Positions 52,791-64,000 of a DNA stretch of 64,000 bases are shown in pieces. The notes beneath the pieces were generated by a model, which worked only from the letters and a program-made list of their open reading frames with translations, made no database searches and was not told the origin of the DNA. Both the position numbers and the translations under genes were made by a program. This DNA is from Centroberyx gerrardi (Eukaryota > Chordata > Actinopteri > Beryciformes > Berycidae), in the NCBI RefSeq assembly GCF_048128805.1, contig NC_136017.1:8757807-8821806 (forward strand), given 5' to 3'. Position 1 is the first letter of the stretch; each line of letters begins with the position of its first letter.

Positions 52791-55152
52791 CATTGCGAAG
52801 GCATCTGGCCCTCTTAAGTATAGAAACACAAGAATACACACACACACACACACACGGCTCGGGGAATGTGGTAAGCCGGGACACCCTGAGACGTAACTAT
52901 GGACACATGGTTCATCACCTCTTCCAGAATGATCAGGCATACATCAAGTGCAGAGTATCAAAAACCCCGTGGCCGGACTCCAGGACCCTGCAGCTCTAGA
53001 CTCTCTACACTTGAGCTTCTTGACTTCATCGCCTCACATCTGCAGAACTGCGTTGTATTTTTCCAGGGTGCAGAGAATTAGAAAAATCCATGAGTGTCTT
53101 GCTGACGCCAACAGTCCTTTCAAATATAGCCACTTATTTCATAATGTCAGTGTCAGGCAAAAACCAAGATTTTGCCACGCGTTAGTTACCCAAAACGTAT
53201 TGGAAACTACGGCACTGGCCTGATTTTTATAGAGCTCGGGTGAATAATGCAGTGAGATCCAGGCTTTATGCTGATTGGCCCTGAGAGGGGCATTATGGCA
53301 ATCAAATGAAAACTATCAACAAGCTTATCTACTGATTTGTTTGAGCTGCAGCCATTGTTCATATGTGTAAGCTCCTGTCATTAGATTTTCCAGAATTTAA
53401 GACGATTCTCTCTCAAAGGAATTTGTTATCACTGATCAGCCCAAAAGGAGCGTTGCATCATTTGAGGCGGATTACATGTTTACTGTGGGATTATTTTAAC
53501 TGTGATTAACATCTGACAGTTAGAAACAGCTAAAAGTGCTAAAAGAAAATCAACCAGTTTTTCTCAATACTTGAAAAATTGTCTTTTGCAGAGAACTACT
53601 TGCAATGTGGAATCTGTTTCTGAGTCATGTAAAAAACTATCTATGAAAAGTAAGAATTTTCTTACGGTCATTTTATGCTTTCACCTAAATTTCTCGAATT
53701 TCCACCCAAAAATCCCATCCAAAAGTACTCAAGAAAATGACCACTTTCTACAGCTACAGTATATCCTTTTAAGTAGCAGATATAATGCTTTTCCCAGTGC
53801 AGCAGCTACACTTTGGGCATGTTTAACACAGTGATAAATCCATGTAGGATGATTCCCAACCTTGTTTCAGCAGGTGAACTCACATCGCTGTGAACCCCAA
53901 CATTTAAAACACTCAGAAATTGTATGTTCACATTGTGCCGAGTGCATTAACCAGCTTTTCTGTGCTGGTACGTATAGTATAGGCTTCTGTACAGTCAGAG
54001 AGCATTTGGCAGTAGTTTATCATTTCAAACTATCAAATGTTGTCACACACATTTTGCTTTAATGAGGAATGTTTATAGGGAACCCAGCTTCATCAAGGGA
54101 ACATGTGTGAGGTCCGAAACCTTGGCCTGTTAAAGCTAAAGGTCTAAGGAAAACCCTAACATTGAAAATAATTCAGTGACACACCTTTAGGTTAGATTCA
54201 CACTCAAAGATAGGTAAAAGATTTCCAGAAGCCCAAAGTTTCCATCCCTGACACATTTTTCTGATCCAAGATGCTGCCAGAAAGCCCCTTCCTAAAACTC
54301 AGATTTTAACCCTGATTTTCCTTTTCTTTGATTTATGGGGGATAGATTAAAGGGATACCCTTGACATTTTGAATTCAACTACAATACTTTTCTTCACTTG
54401 TCACACTGAGGGGAAAGATTTGCACATTTTTCCCTTGGTTTCCCCTCAAACGGCTTGTTCTGCACTGCTAACATTCCTCACTGAAAAAGGGAGAAGGGAC
54501 GCAGGAAGCCTCAGTGTGATAAGTGTTAGGTGTAGAAAAACATAATGTCATGACATCCCATTAACAGGGGCTAAATCCTGTCAAGATGCTGTAGTGCGCG
54601 TTTATTCTGACAAGTTTAAGAAGATTTATTCCTCACAGGTGTCTGCTCTGGATTTCCTTTGGATTTGGCAAATGTTGAACATAATCTGTAGAGAGTTCGA
54701 GGTCTCAGGCTCTCTGTGAAATATGATGTTTAATGAAACCTTTTTGGACACCACAGAGGAAAGAGAATGATTACTGAGGAGACTTTTTTTTTTTTTTTAC
54801 CTCTCCATCCCCATGTCCCTTTCCTCAAACCCAGCTGCGTGAATCACATGTGGGACCTTCAAAAACAATCGAGTCCTTCGAGCCAAGAATCTGAAATTGG
54901 TGACACCTTGCGCCAAATTGCTTTCTTTTCCCGAAAGAAGAAGAAGAAGAGGGAAAACGATCCAACTCAACGCATTCCGGTCAGACGCAGCAGATCAACC
55001 CATGCAAGAAAAAACATACAGCAATAAACAGACTGCTGCCGTACATCTCAGGTGCTGGACACACACACCGAAAAACCCAAGAACGGCAGCAGCAAAGGCC
55101 TTCAAACCACTAAAACCAGATCGCGCTGTGCCAGGAGTGACGTGCCACTTAC

Positions 55153-55264
55153 CTCTGTCAGTGTGCCGCTGCTGCTGCTGCTGCTGGGTGGAAATATCAC
55201 AGGAGCTTGAGGAGTGTGGGACAGACGCTGAACAGCAGCCCCTGGTGTGGACTAGGCTTTTATC
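55153..55264 (-). promoter_or_regulatory. col8a1: Predicted col8a1 first (non-coding) exon and TATA-like promoter
   Basis: On the minus strand a consensus donor GAG|GTAAGT falls at 55,153/55,152. About 105 bases upstream is GATAAAAG (55,264-55,257), positioned to act as a TATA-type box and place the transcript start near 55,230. The exon would hold a short CAG run and no in-frame start. The assignment to col8a1 is inferred from strand, the unmatched acceptor at 38,704 and the absence of any other minus-strand gene. Confidence 0.45.
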
Positions 55265-55319
55265 TGCAGGTGGGCGGAGCTGCACGAGCCGAGGGAGAGG
55301 GAAGCACTGGGTCTGTGTG

Positions 55320-55500
55320 TGAGAGAGAGAGAAAGAAAGAAAGAAAGGAAGAGGGAGGAATAAAAGAGAGAGAGAGAGAGAGAGAGGGGATAACGGGATC
55401 TGTGTGTGTGAATGAGAGAGGAAGAGAGAGAACTAGAGAGGGAGAGGGCTACTGGAGACAGAAGGAAACTGAGAGAAGAGAGAGAGAGTTTCGAACCCCA
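55320..55500. repeat. GA-rich low-complexity tract
   Basis: GAGA, GAAA and GAGGGA runs with little else, just upstream of the predicted col8a1 promoter. Long open frames here are artefacts of base composition. Confidence 0.85.
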
Positions 55501-58500
55501 TCCACCGCACAATAATACATCACGAGGAGGAAGATCCTCGTTTGACTTGGAGCTGCGAGTGCATTCTTTGCACGCAGATAGCTTTAAGGGCAGGGTCTCG
55601 CTTTGGTTAGCCAGCGCTGGCCGAGGTGGAGAAACTCGCAGAGGAGTCTAGTCAGAGAGCAAGCACTTTGTGACCGACTGCCGCACTGCAAACAAGCCAT
55701 TTAGTTTTATATTCAGCCTTAAAAATCTTATTTTTCATGAGAAATTTACAGTGTGATACTATAAATCCTCGTTCCCAAGGCAGTTTTCTCTAGAAGCAAG
55801 TGTCAATATCTTGAAAAGAAGGCAGAATGAGGCAGATCACTCCACTAGTGCCGAGAAAATGGCACTTCATTCGAGAAAACTCTTGAAACAAGTTGATTTG
55901 CATTGGAAACAAGCGAAATGATCTCACTCCATTGGCATATTTACTTTCAGTTTAAAAAACATTGATTTAAGACTCAATACGGATGTAAAATCCATTGCAC
56001 TGTGGAACAAGAGCAGCATGGGATGTTACTGGTTTGAATCCACAGCCTAGCTAACAGAATCTGGATAGGGGAAGTAAGTAAGTAAAACCTCATTGAAAAA
56101 GCAACTTTTTAAAACACAGTTCACAAAGAGAGAATAAAAAGAAAGAAAATACGTGAAACACACAAAAGAACACATGGTAACAAAACAACTTTAAGAAGAG
56201 ACAAATCCTCAAAAGCTACACAATCATGCACATATATAAAGTAAAACACATGCCACATCAAACCTTTACAAACCCCATTATGATAAAGAGGCAAAACCTA
56301 TAAAAATACACACATTAAGTGAATGAAAGGTGTCACCCTCCCCCTCATTGTACTCTTGAGCAAGGCACTAAGAGCCCAGATGCTTTGGTTTAGCTGCTCA
56401 AGGCTGCAGTTGTACTGGGAAGCTCCCAAGAATCACTGTGTGTTTGTACATCTCCCTGCTTCCCCATTCATGCTATTCAGCTCTTCCCCAAAGCTGTTTG
56501 TCTGAAATGTGTTCTTAATTCAGCTTGCTTGCTGGAAAAAAAAACAGCCCAAAACATCTTGCTTCTGTACAAACTCTTTGCCGTATCGAAGCGAAAAGGA
56601 GAAGCAAAGCGGAGGACGTTCACATTCAGAACAGCTGGTTCGCATTTGACGAATAATTGAGTTGGTGTTTTTGTTTATGTTGCTCTATTGGTTTTAATGT
56701 GTTCTCCCTGCGCAGGTATTGTTTACAGAGAAAACATTTTGATTACCCCCGCCGATTTTACTGTCAGCCTCTCCGTGCTGGAGCTCACATCGGCAATTTT
56801 GGCTTGTTAAAGTAATTTGCAATGCAAATAGTCATGGCTGCACTCGCTAGTCACACACACACACACACACGCTCATATTGACACGTGTATGCATAGAGGC
56901 ATGTACACACACACACACGCACACTTACATGCCTCTGGTAAACGGTTTTGCAGTGTTTCCCTGCAACCACCTGACCAAACTCCTTCTTTGTTTTGCTTGA
57001 ACTTCACTATTTGTGTTGGGTTCTAATGGATGAACCTATGGAATACACCTGTAACCATTACAAATCTAAATATTGTTCTGAATGTGAATTATATTCGGCT
57101 AAAGCGTGACACTACGGGGGTTAGGTGTTCAGTTTCTCACTTGGGCCACCCATGCTAAAAATGTGAGCTCACCTGGTACTGTTAGGGTTATGTATTTATC
57201 ATTTGAGATTTCAAATGTCCAGATAGTGGCAGTCTGTTTTTCCCCCAATACACCAGAAAGAACAACAAGGACCCAGCTGGGTGGAAACACTGAGCTCATA
57301 CCTGCCTGCATGCAGACTTCCTGTCCGTGTCGTTATGAACCTGACACTTAGATCTCCAGGCCAAGCGGCCGCGGCAACGTGAACGGCACACAAAACCTTG
57401 GCAACGCCTGTTATTACTCTGTGTTTCCTGTTGCTCAATCAGCTTCCTTTCATCTTGGGGTTGGCAGCTAGTGGTCATGAGTAATGCTTACAGGTGGATG
57501 GATAGCTACAGTATCATGAGCCATGCTACGCACACGTACACACAAAATCATTGATTGCTTGGAAGACTCTGATCATACCAGAAGGCATTAGCTCAAATGT
57601 CCAGATTGTGTTAACTTGAATGTAATGTAATGTAAATGTAATGAATGTAGACTTCTCAACTGCCCTAAGCTCTGGGTTACAACAGTCAAAGGGATAACTT
57701 GAGTTTAACTTCAAAGGAAAGGTTTGTTTTTTTTGTGAATGCCTGGCTTATGTTTAGCACTGTGTCTTGCATTGCTTGTGATGTTTGGGATTAAAACACT
57801 AGGATTTATTAAACTACTACTATTACTACTAGTACCATTCATCACTAATCAAGCCTCCCTCTAACGACATTCACACAGTTTTCCGATCTCAGTTCTTGTG
57901 CTTGAGAAATTGGCACCAGCCCCATCTGTTTGCAATGACAGTCTGTGCCATCACTCTCATAACTGCAAGTCCTTCCAAACAGTTGTGTTACTTTTTCCTA
58001 CTATTACTAGAAGGACTTCAGTGTGATTGACTGAAATGCTATTAGTCCAGTCACTGTGAATTTCATTTGTTTAGTGGACACAGATTTTGCCTACCATTTT
58101 TTAACACAAGAAGCCAAAACCAATGTACTGTAAACACTGAAATCAAGTGAAATTGACTTTGGAAAAAATCTCCTCTACTTCTCTCCTTAGCAGTAATTTT
58201 ATTTCTTTTCCTGGCACTTCTGTCTTGCATGATTATTCTAAGGTAATACGATTATTTCTAGGGCTCTGTGGCTCTTATCCTTACCGTTGGTTGTTTATAA
58301 TGCCATAATAAATAGTTCTGGACAAGAGTGTCAGCTAAATGCCTAAATTGTAAGCTACAATCTGGCTAAAACAATGGAACAGAAACCACAATAAACCTCC
58401 ATCACCTTTAGTCTTTCAACTGGTTTGACAATTTGGCAAAATCCTGTCCTGTTCAATCTGGATTTGCCACTCATATAATCGCTGTCAGGTGAAAACCTTG

Positions 58501-58880
58501 TCTCTCCAATATGTCAACACTTCAGGTAGTAAGAAAAACTGCTTTGTTTTTAGCTTGATGCATATTGGGGCTAAAAGGGTTTTAAAAGGGTTTCATAAAC
58601 TCAAGAGGTGAGACAATATTCTCAGCCCATAGAAGACCATGTAATCCTGCAATTAAAGTGAAAACAAGAAAATCACCAAAATCGAACAACAACAGCGTGT
58701 TGTATCTGACAGGCGATGTTTTAGCAGCCTGATCTCCTGAAATCTCTCGAAATTAGCACAATCTCTTCAAATGCAAATACGTGCTCCGTGCATGAAAAGT
58801 AGGAGAAATACGTGTTCCGACCACAAAAGCATTACGTGATGGAGGCATGCATGACTACAAACAGGGAGTAGTCTGACACT
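55501..58880. other. Non-coding DNA upstream of col8a1
   Basis: I see no gene. There are CA runs at 56,850-56,870 and 56,908-56,918. A CTCTTGAGCAAGGCACTAAG repeat fragment lies at about 56,350. A fish repeat tail with AGTTCTGGACAAGAGTGTCA and CAGCTAAATGCC is at about 58,312-58,345. Confidence 0.5.
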
Positions 58881-58914
58881 GAAATAACCCAATGGACAGT
58901 AAGGATGTTGTGGT

Positions 58915-59170
58915 TGGAGTGGTGGATGTGGCAGATAGGCAAAAGCATTTGCCTTAAGCTCTGGTGACCTGGGTTCAATTCCCAGCTCATACCAGGAAGA
59001 TTTCTACTGTGAGTTCATTTTTAGGTTTTTCTTATTTAACCATGACCAAAGCCTTTCCCTAACCTGAACCAAATTGTTTTAGTTTCCTAACTTTAATCTA
59101 AACCATAACATTAACCCTAACCTTAATCAAAGTTGTTTTAGTTGCCTAAACCTAACCCTGCGTCCAGTTA
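58915..59170 (+). mobile_element. tRNA-derived SINE
   Basis: TGGCAGATAGG (58,929-58,939) resembles an A box and GGTTCAATTCC (58,972-58,982) a B box at tRNA-like spacing. The following body contains CCCTAACC and GTTGCCTAAACCTAACCCT repeats common in fish SINE and LINE tails. Confidence 0.6.
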
Positions 59171-59199
59171 CACTTTTTTTCATTCATAAAAACTTAGAA

Positions 59200-60380
59200 T
59201 AGGATGAGAATTTGTAAGAACATGTTTTTGAACTTAGGTTTTACTCTCTACGATGTTTTCCCCTTACAGTTATACAGTTCTGTTCTTAATCATATCCAAC
59301 AACAAAAGCCTTCTCAGCTGGTGATTCCTGGAAATCCACAAAATATTATCAGATGTGAGCTAATGCAGATCTATTTGTGGGTCTTTTATGTGACAGCAAC
59401 TCCTGGTAAAAGCCATTTTTGCCGTAAATCATGCCTGTTTTTTTAATATATATTTGTTGTACACACACAATTAAAAATAATGTGTGATTTATTTTTTACA
59501 CATTCTGTATGTGAATGCACACATCTTGTGGTACTTTTCGACACAACATGTGTTAATATTGTACCAGCAGCTGTTGCCAATAACACATCTGTAACACATG
59601 ATGTGTTGGCGTGTAACGGTTCATGTATGTGCTCTCAAAGTACGCTATGGAAACAAAGTCAGTAGAGCTGTCAGAGTGTGTCATTGGGGGTGACATATGG
59701 CAATTATGGAAAGAAGAAGAAGAAAGAAAGAAAGAAAGACTAGTAGATAGAAATAAATGCGAGAGAAGAGAAAAAAAGAGAGTGTACCCAGGCCTGGCTC
59801 CAGATCTGTCACCATGGGGGTGAGTATGCTCCTGGTGTTCTGTTCAGATCGGCCGTCTTTTTCCATCCAGCAGAATTACAGCTGTCGATTTTGGCTGTCG
59901 ATCGGACCCGTCGGCTCGCCTGTTAGAACATTTCATAAAAGCAGAGTCACATGCCTCCTCAGAAGAATGCAGACGGTCCCTTCTTCCAGCGCGGCTTCCC
60001 ACGGTCGGCTCTCCTGCCAAATTAAGACACGGGAAATAAGTGACAAAAAGGATTAGCTGTGCAAAAGTTAAAGCTTGTCAATTTACATTTTATGTAGATA
60101 GACTGTGGCTAAAATGTGCCTACTGACATTCCTTTGAGGATACATAAGGATCACTGGAAAAGTGAGACAATTCAGACACGAGCCTATGACTTTTTTCACA
60201 GGCTTGGCTATTACGATCTTGTAAGTATGGGTTCTGAAAAATGTGACCATTTAGCTTGGGATGTAGAAGGGGAATTTAGCATCATTACAGTGAGTTGACC
60301 AGTCCCCAGTGCATGCAGGGCCTCACTCTCACTCATCAAAATAAAAATGATGTGGTAGGGCTGAAGTCAAGACTGCCATA
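59200..60380. other. Non-coding, with a GC-richer patch
   Basis: No gene is supported. A patch at about 59,845-60,030 is richer in CpG (GATCGGCCGTC, GATCGGACCCGTCGG) than its surroundings and could be regulatory or a repeat. Confidence 0.4.
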
Positions 60381-60383
60381 ATT

Positions 60384-60540
60384 GAGTCCAAGTCAAGTCC
60401 AAGATCAGGTCCAATCAAATTCAAGTCAAGACCAAGTCCAAGATCAGGTCCAATCAAATTCAAGTCAAGGCCAAGTCCGAAAGGCGTCGAGACCAAGTCA
60501 AGACCCAGTCCTGAACAAATTGAGTCCTATTCAAGTCCAA
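60384..60540. repeat. 39-bp minisatellite (CAAGTCAAGTCC family)
   Basis: AAGATCAGGTCCAATCAAAT recurs with a 39-base period (60,401 and 60,440), then degenerate AAGTCAAG and GTCCAAAA units follow. Related GAGTC and AAGTC motifs reappear at about 61,010-61,100, so these may be two ends of one element about 700 bp long. Confidence 0.75.
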
Positions 60541-61100
60541 AATGGAAGCAATAAACTGGGTATATGTTTTTCTAAATGCAAAAATAATTCAGGAGTTTCT
60601 ATCTATTAGGATTTAAGTCTGAGGGCCATTACATAGACAGGTTTCTGAAATACCTGGAACTGTTCAAATTTAGTATGAACTACCAATGTCCTTGTGAAAA
60701 ACTGAAAATAACAGTAATCACAACAGTCAACAGCATAGTCAATAACGACTTGCTGTGGTGGACTGTGGCTGGGCTGGCGTGAGAGAAAAAAACTTGATTC
60801 CCGCATATCGAAGAGTTTTTAAAAGATGTTCAGCATTCCACTGGCAGGACGAAAAGTGCACTGGAATGCATGAAGCTAGCCAATCATTTTATTGGAGATC
60901 AGGTGAGAAAAAAAAGGATGTGCATCTTTTAAAAAAAAAAATCACAGATATGCCGAGAAAAAGTCGAGTCAGGCCAAAAAATAAATGGAGTCCGCATCCA
61001 ATAGTGGCTAAGTGAGACACAGACAAGTCTGAGTCAACAGTGAATCGTTGAGTCCGGACTTGGTCTGGTAGGGTGTCAGTGACTTTCTCAAGGACTCTTG

Positions 61101-61832
61101 CTTACTTGTCAATAAAAAAACTTGTGCCCAGGTCCTCCGGTTGAATGATGGTTTCTCTAACCACTTGGTCACCCTGCTGCCTCAACATTCAACTCTTAGA
61201 AATATGAATACTAGAAGCCTTGCGCAGACTGGCTGATAAAAGTGTCCGTTTTGATTTACAGGTATCAGTTAGTCAGCGCTGAGTGCAGGGAAACCTTACT
61301 CCATACATACAAATGTTTGAAAGTGTTGACCTTTGTCGGCTCTGCTAGCTGCTAGACCGAAGCCAATAAATATTAATCCGCCCATGTGACAAAGACAGTC
61401 AAGATGCTGATCTAAGAAACTGATCTTGTGTTCCCATCCATCATGAAGGCCCATGACTGTGAGTAACTGGAAGGCCTTATGGAGAGAGATTTATGAAGTC
61501 TCACTGGATTTCCTGCCTTGCTACCACCAGACGAGACCGAGACCGTTTTTCAAATGTTCACACATCGGCCTGGTATTGAGGCATTTCCTCTTGTTCCCTC
61601 TTGTTTTTTGGCCCGCCGATGTGGAACAAAATGTGAACGTCTTAATTTTTCCTACCAGCCAGTGTTTGTTTGGTAATGTTTTTAATTTGTATATATAACC
61701 TCGACCCCTCTTAAAATACACCTGGAAGATTCTCTTTTAATGGTTTTGACATCAGATATTTTAAGGGCTCTTCTGTTCTGCATGGCAAAGCAAAAAAAAG
61801 AACGTACATTTTCATAGATGTAGTTGATACTT

Positions 61833-61875
<43 letters not shown>

Positions 61876-64000
61876 CTACACATGCACTGATTTGTAAATG
61901 GTTCACAGATCTTCCTATTACATTGTGGGTCTGTTTTATGTCCTGTCTAACTTTGCATTTGATGGAACATTTTTAACATTCTGTCTCAAAAAAATACTTT
62001 AGTTGTCATTGCATGCGGTTCTTGACCGTAGTTACATGATGTCATTACATGAAATGATGCAGCATAAATACCATTTACAGCCATAGAGCAAGAAGGCTAT
62101 TACTCCAAATGCAATGAGGCAAAACTGTGCATACATTCAACATGGCTTCATATGTTGTAATGTCAGGGAATGCATCAATCTACTCTGTCATCAGTATTTC
62201 CTCACAATGAAACAAGTAAAACTGCTGATTTGTGCTGGAACCTCTTACTTAATGCGGTCTGAAGTCTGACCAGCTGTTTGCTCGCTCACCTCTGCCCAGT
62301 GGGCAGAGTTTGAATTTGCTGTCTGGCTGTTAATCCTTTCGTTTCAGAGCCTGCTTTGAGTCAGGCTGCAACTTGAAATGTTCCTCTCCATGTTTGGTGG
62401 ATGGTTTGAGAATTTGGCAGAGGGATGTTGAGTGCATAACAAGCAGATAGAGCAGCTTTGGGGGAGGAGGGATCATCTTTATCCCCTCCTTAAAGACGGT
62501 AAACACACTGTTTTGAGCCAGTCTCCGCCTAGTACACAATTTACTTGATCACCCACCTCTACTTGGGGTCGGTAACAATTTTCTGATCGCAAAGCATTTG
62601 ACGCTGCCAAAGGCAAAATACCTGCCTTGACATCACTGATTGAGGTGTGGCCAGAAGTGCAACATGGTTCAAGTTTCAGCCCATAGAGAGCAGTGCAAAA
62701 ACGATTTTTTTAATCAGAATAAAATTGAAATTAAGTACAGGATTAATGCTATTCACTATAACCATAATCATGTTTAGTGTTGATGTGCTCTTTAAAGCCA
62801 GCAGGCTGGGTGAGCAGCACCAGATCTGGTCAACTCATCTTTCCAAATATAATTGTCTAGCCCTCTCACTTTTCCTGTGGGCTTTTGATTGTGCCTAAGT
62901 GGCAAAAGTGAGGGACAGATAGCTGGGGAGTGAAATTTTGAGACCGTTCAATTGGTTGCATAGCGCCAAACTTGTTAAGTTGACTTGAAGCAAGTATTTG
63001 AAAGTATTTATATCCAGGTTTGAGGTACTTCAATCAGGAGAGACTAGGATGAATGCTCACATGAAAAACTTTATTCATGACATGAAACATGATGGAAACT
63101 AATCCAATTATTTTTGTATTGTAAAGGTAAGAAAAATGTATATTGGATGTGTATGTACAGAGTAAAGGAAGTAAGTTAAACTCACTTGGTAGAAATACAA
63201 ATAAACTTTGTTTAATTCCTAATTCAAAGCCATTTGAATTAGTTTGGATGCCACCAACTCATGGGTTTGAGGATGGAAAGCTACAGTCTCACTGCCCCAA
63301 GAGTATTTCCAATAAGATGATGGTAACCATTAACAAAATATTCTGTTTTGATGAACAATAACTATGCTACACGTGTCTGTAACATTTGAATTTCCTTAAT
63401 TTATTTCCAGGATTATGAGCTCTGTCCTGGCACCATAGACCTGTGAGAAAGCTTCAAGCAGCCAAACAGACTGAGTTAAAAGGAGAAGACCACAGTGTTG
63501 TTGTCTTGGCTGCCACTTCATGTACAATTCATTGCTTCCTAGACACATGCGTCATCGATGGTAAACTGTACATCACATGTTTTCCAGCCTGGCATTGTTA
63601 AGGTGAAGACACAATAACTGCTCACATATTTATTAAAAACACATGCACACACAAAATAGAGAAGCTCCATAATGATAAACACGGAAGGCATATTGTAGAG
63701 TTTTTCCCATGCACATGTACCTTGTTGTAGCTGTATTGGGCCGACTATGGGTATGGCACATTATACAACAGTTAGTTCCGGTCGAGCAATTTGATTGGAC
63801 AAGAGGCATTCCATGAGTGCTGATATACAGTATAACAGCACTGGGACGCTGTACTGTATGTATCACTCCGCTTCACAGGTGTTCTAATGTAACTTTTATT
63901 AGGCTGTGTTCGCACATAGCTTTTTTTTGTGTGGAGAAAGCTCTGCCTGGAGCGCTTCTTGTGAGCCTCAATATATGGGAACCAATAGCCAATGCAGCTT
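61101..64000. other. Non-coding DNA at the right edge
   Basis: No multi-exon gene is supported. There is a (TG)n run at 61,837-61,874. A possible terminal exon-like segment at 63,411-63,446 is discussed as a weak finding. Confidence 0.45.
61837..61874. repeat. (TG)n microsatellite
   Basis: Nineteen nearly perfect TG units. Confidence 0.95.

Larger units (their letters stand above)
38705..55152 (-). other. col8a1: Large 5' intron of col8a1 (predicted), no genes seen
   Basis: If the first exon at 55,153 is right, this 16.4-kb interval is intron 1. I found no splice-consistent coding exon in it on either strand. It contains three related MITE copies, several CA microsatellites, a poly-C tract and GC-rich patches at about 42,460-42,790 and 48,840-49,160 that could be regulatory. 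Confidence 0.5.

Noticed and set aside
55207-55515. 102-codon frame over the GA-rich tract
   Set aside because: Low-complexity RERE-type peptide produced by GA repeats.

Overview
The window is vertebrate nuclear DNA, almost certainly from a ray-finned (teleost) fish. Genes are split by GT-AG introns. The background is AT-rich and full of CA, CT and TCTA microsatellites, short inverted-repeat DNA transposons (MITEs) and tRNA-derived SINE pieces of fish type, and the four recognisable proteins align to human proteins recalled from general knowledge. I see no bacterial, viral or CRISPR content.

Layout. (1) 1-1,720: repeat-rich upstream sequence. (2) 1,900-14,345 (+): a complete 20-exon glycerol kinase gene (gk, 557 codons), CpG-containing promoter at about 1,720-1,890, 3' UTR to about 17,470. 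(3) 17,470-19,600: intergenic, with one long hairpin. (4) 19,608-27,510 (+): a 10-exon ankyrin-repeat nuclear IkB of the IkB-zeta type (nfkbiz-like, 432 codons) with an unusually short N-terminal half. (5) 28,160-29,700: intergenic space between convergent genes. (6) 32,012-29,933 (-): jagunal homolog 1 (jagn1, 183 codons, 3 coding exons), promoter and probable non-coding first exon near 33,160-33,290. (7) 38,698-35,328 (-): collagen VIII alpha-1 (col8a1, 732 codons, 2 coding exons), with a predicted non-coding first exon and TATA-like promoter 16.4 kb upstream at 55,153-55,264. (8) 55,300-64,000: upstream non-coding DNA with GA-rich sequence, SINE and minisatellite repeats.

The genes do not form a pathway. 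Gk phosphorylates glycerol. IkB-zeta-like proteins are nuclear co-regulators of NF-kB targets. Jagn1 is an ER membrane protein of the secretory route. Col8a1 is a secreted short-chain network collagen. All exon boundaries were assigned by hand from reading frame, GT-AG sites and family similarity. Phases agree across every junction, which is the main internal check. I found no convincing undescribed system. The best leads are the shortened IkB-zeta-like protein that keeps an OCA-type motif, the distal col8a1 first exon, a gk exon enclosed by two CT tracts, a skippable gk membrane-tail exon, two miRNA-like hairpins, and an X-box plus splice-donor patch inside jagn1 intron 2.
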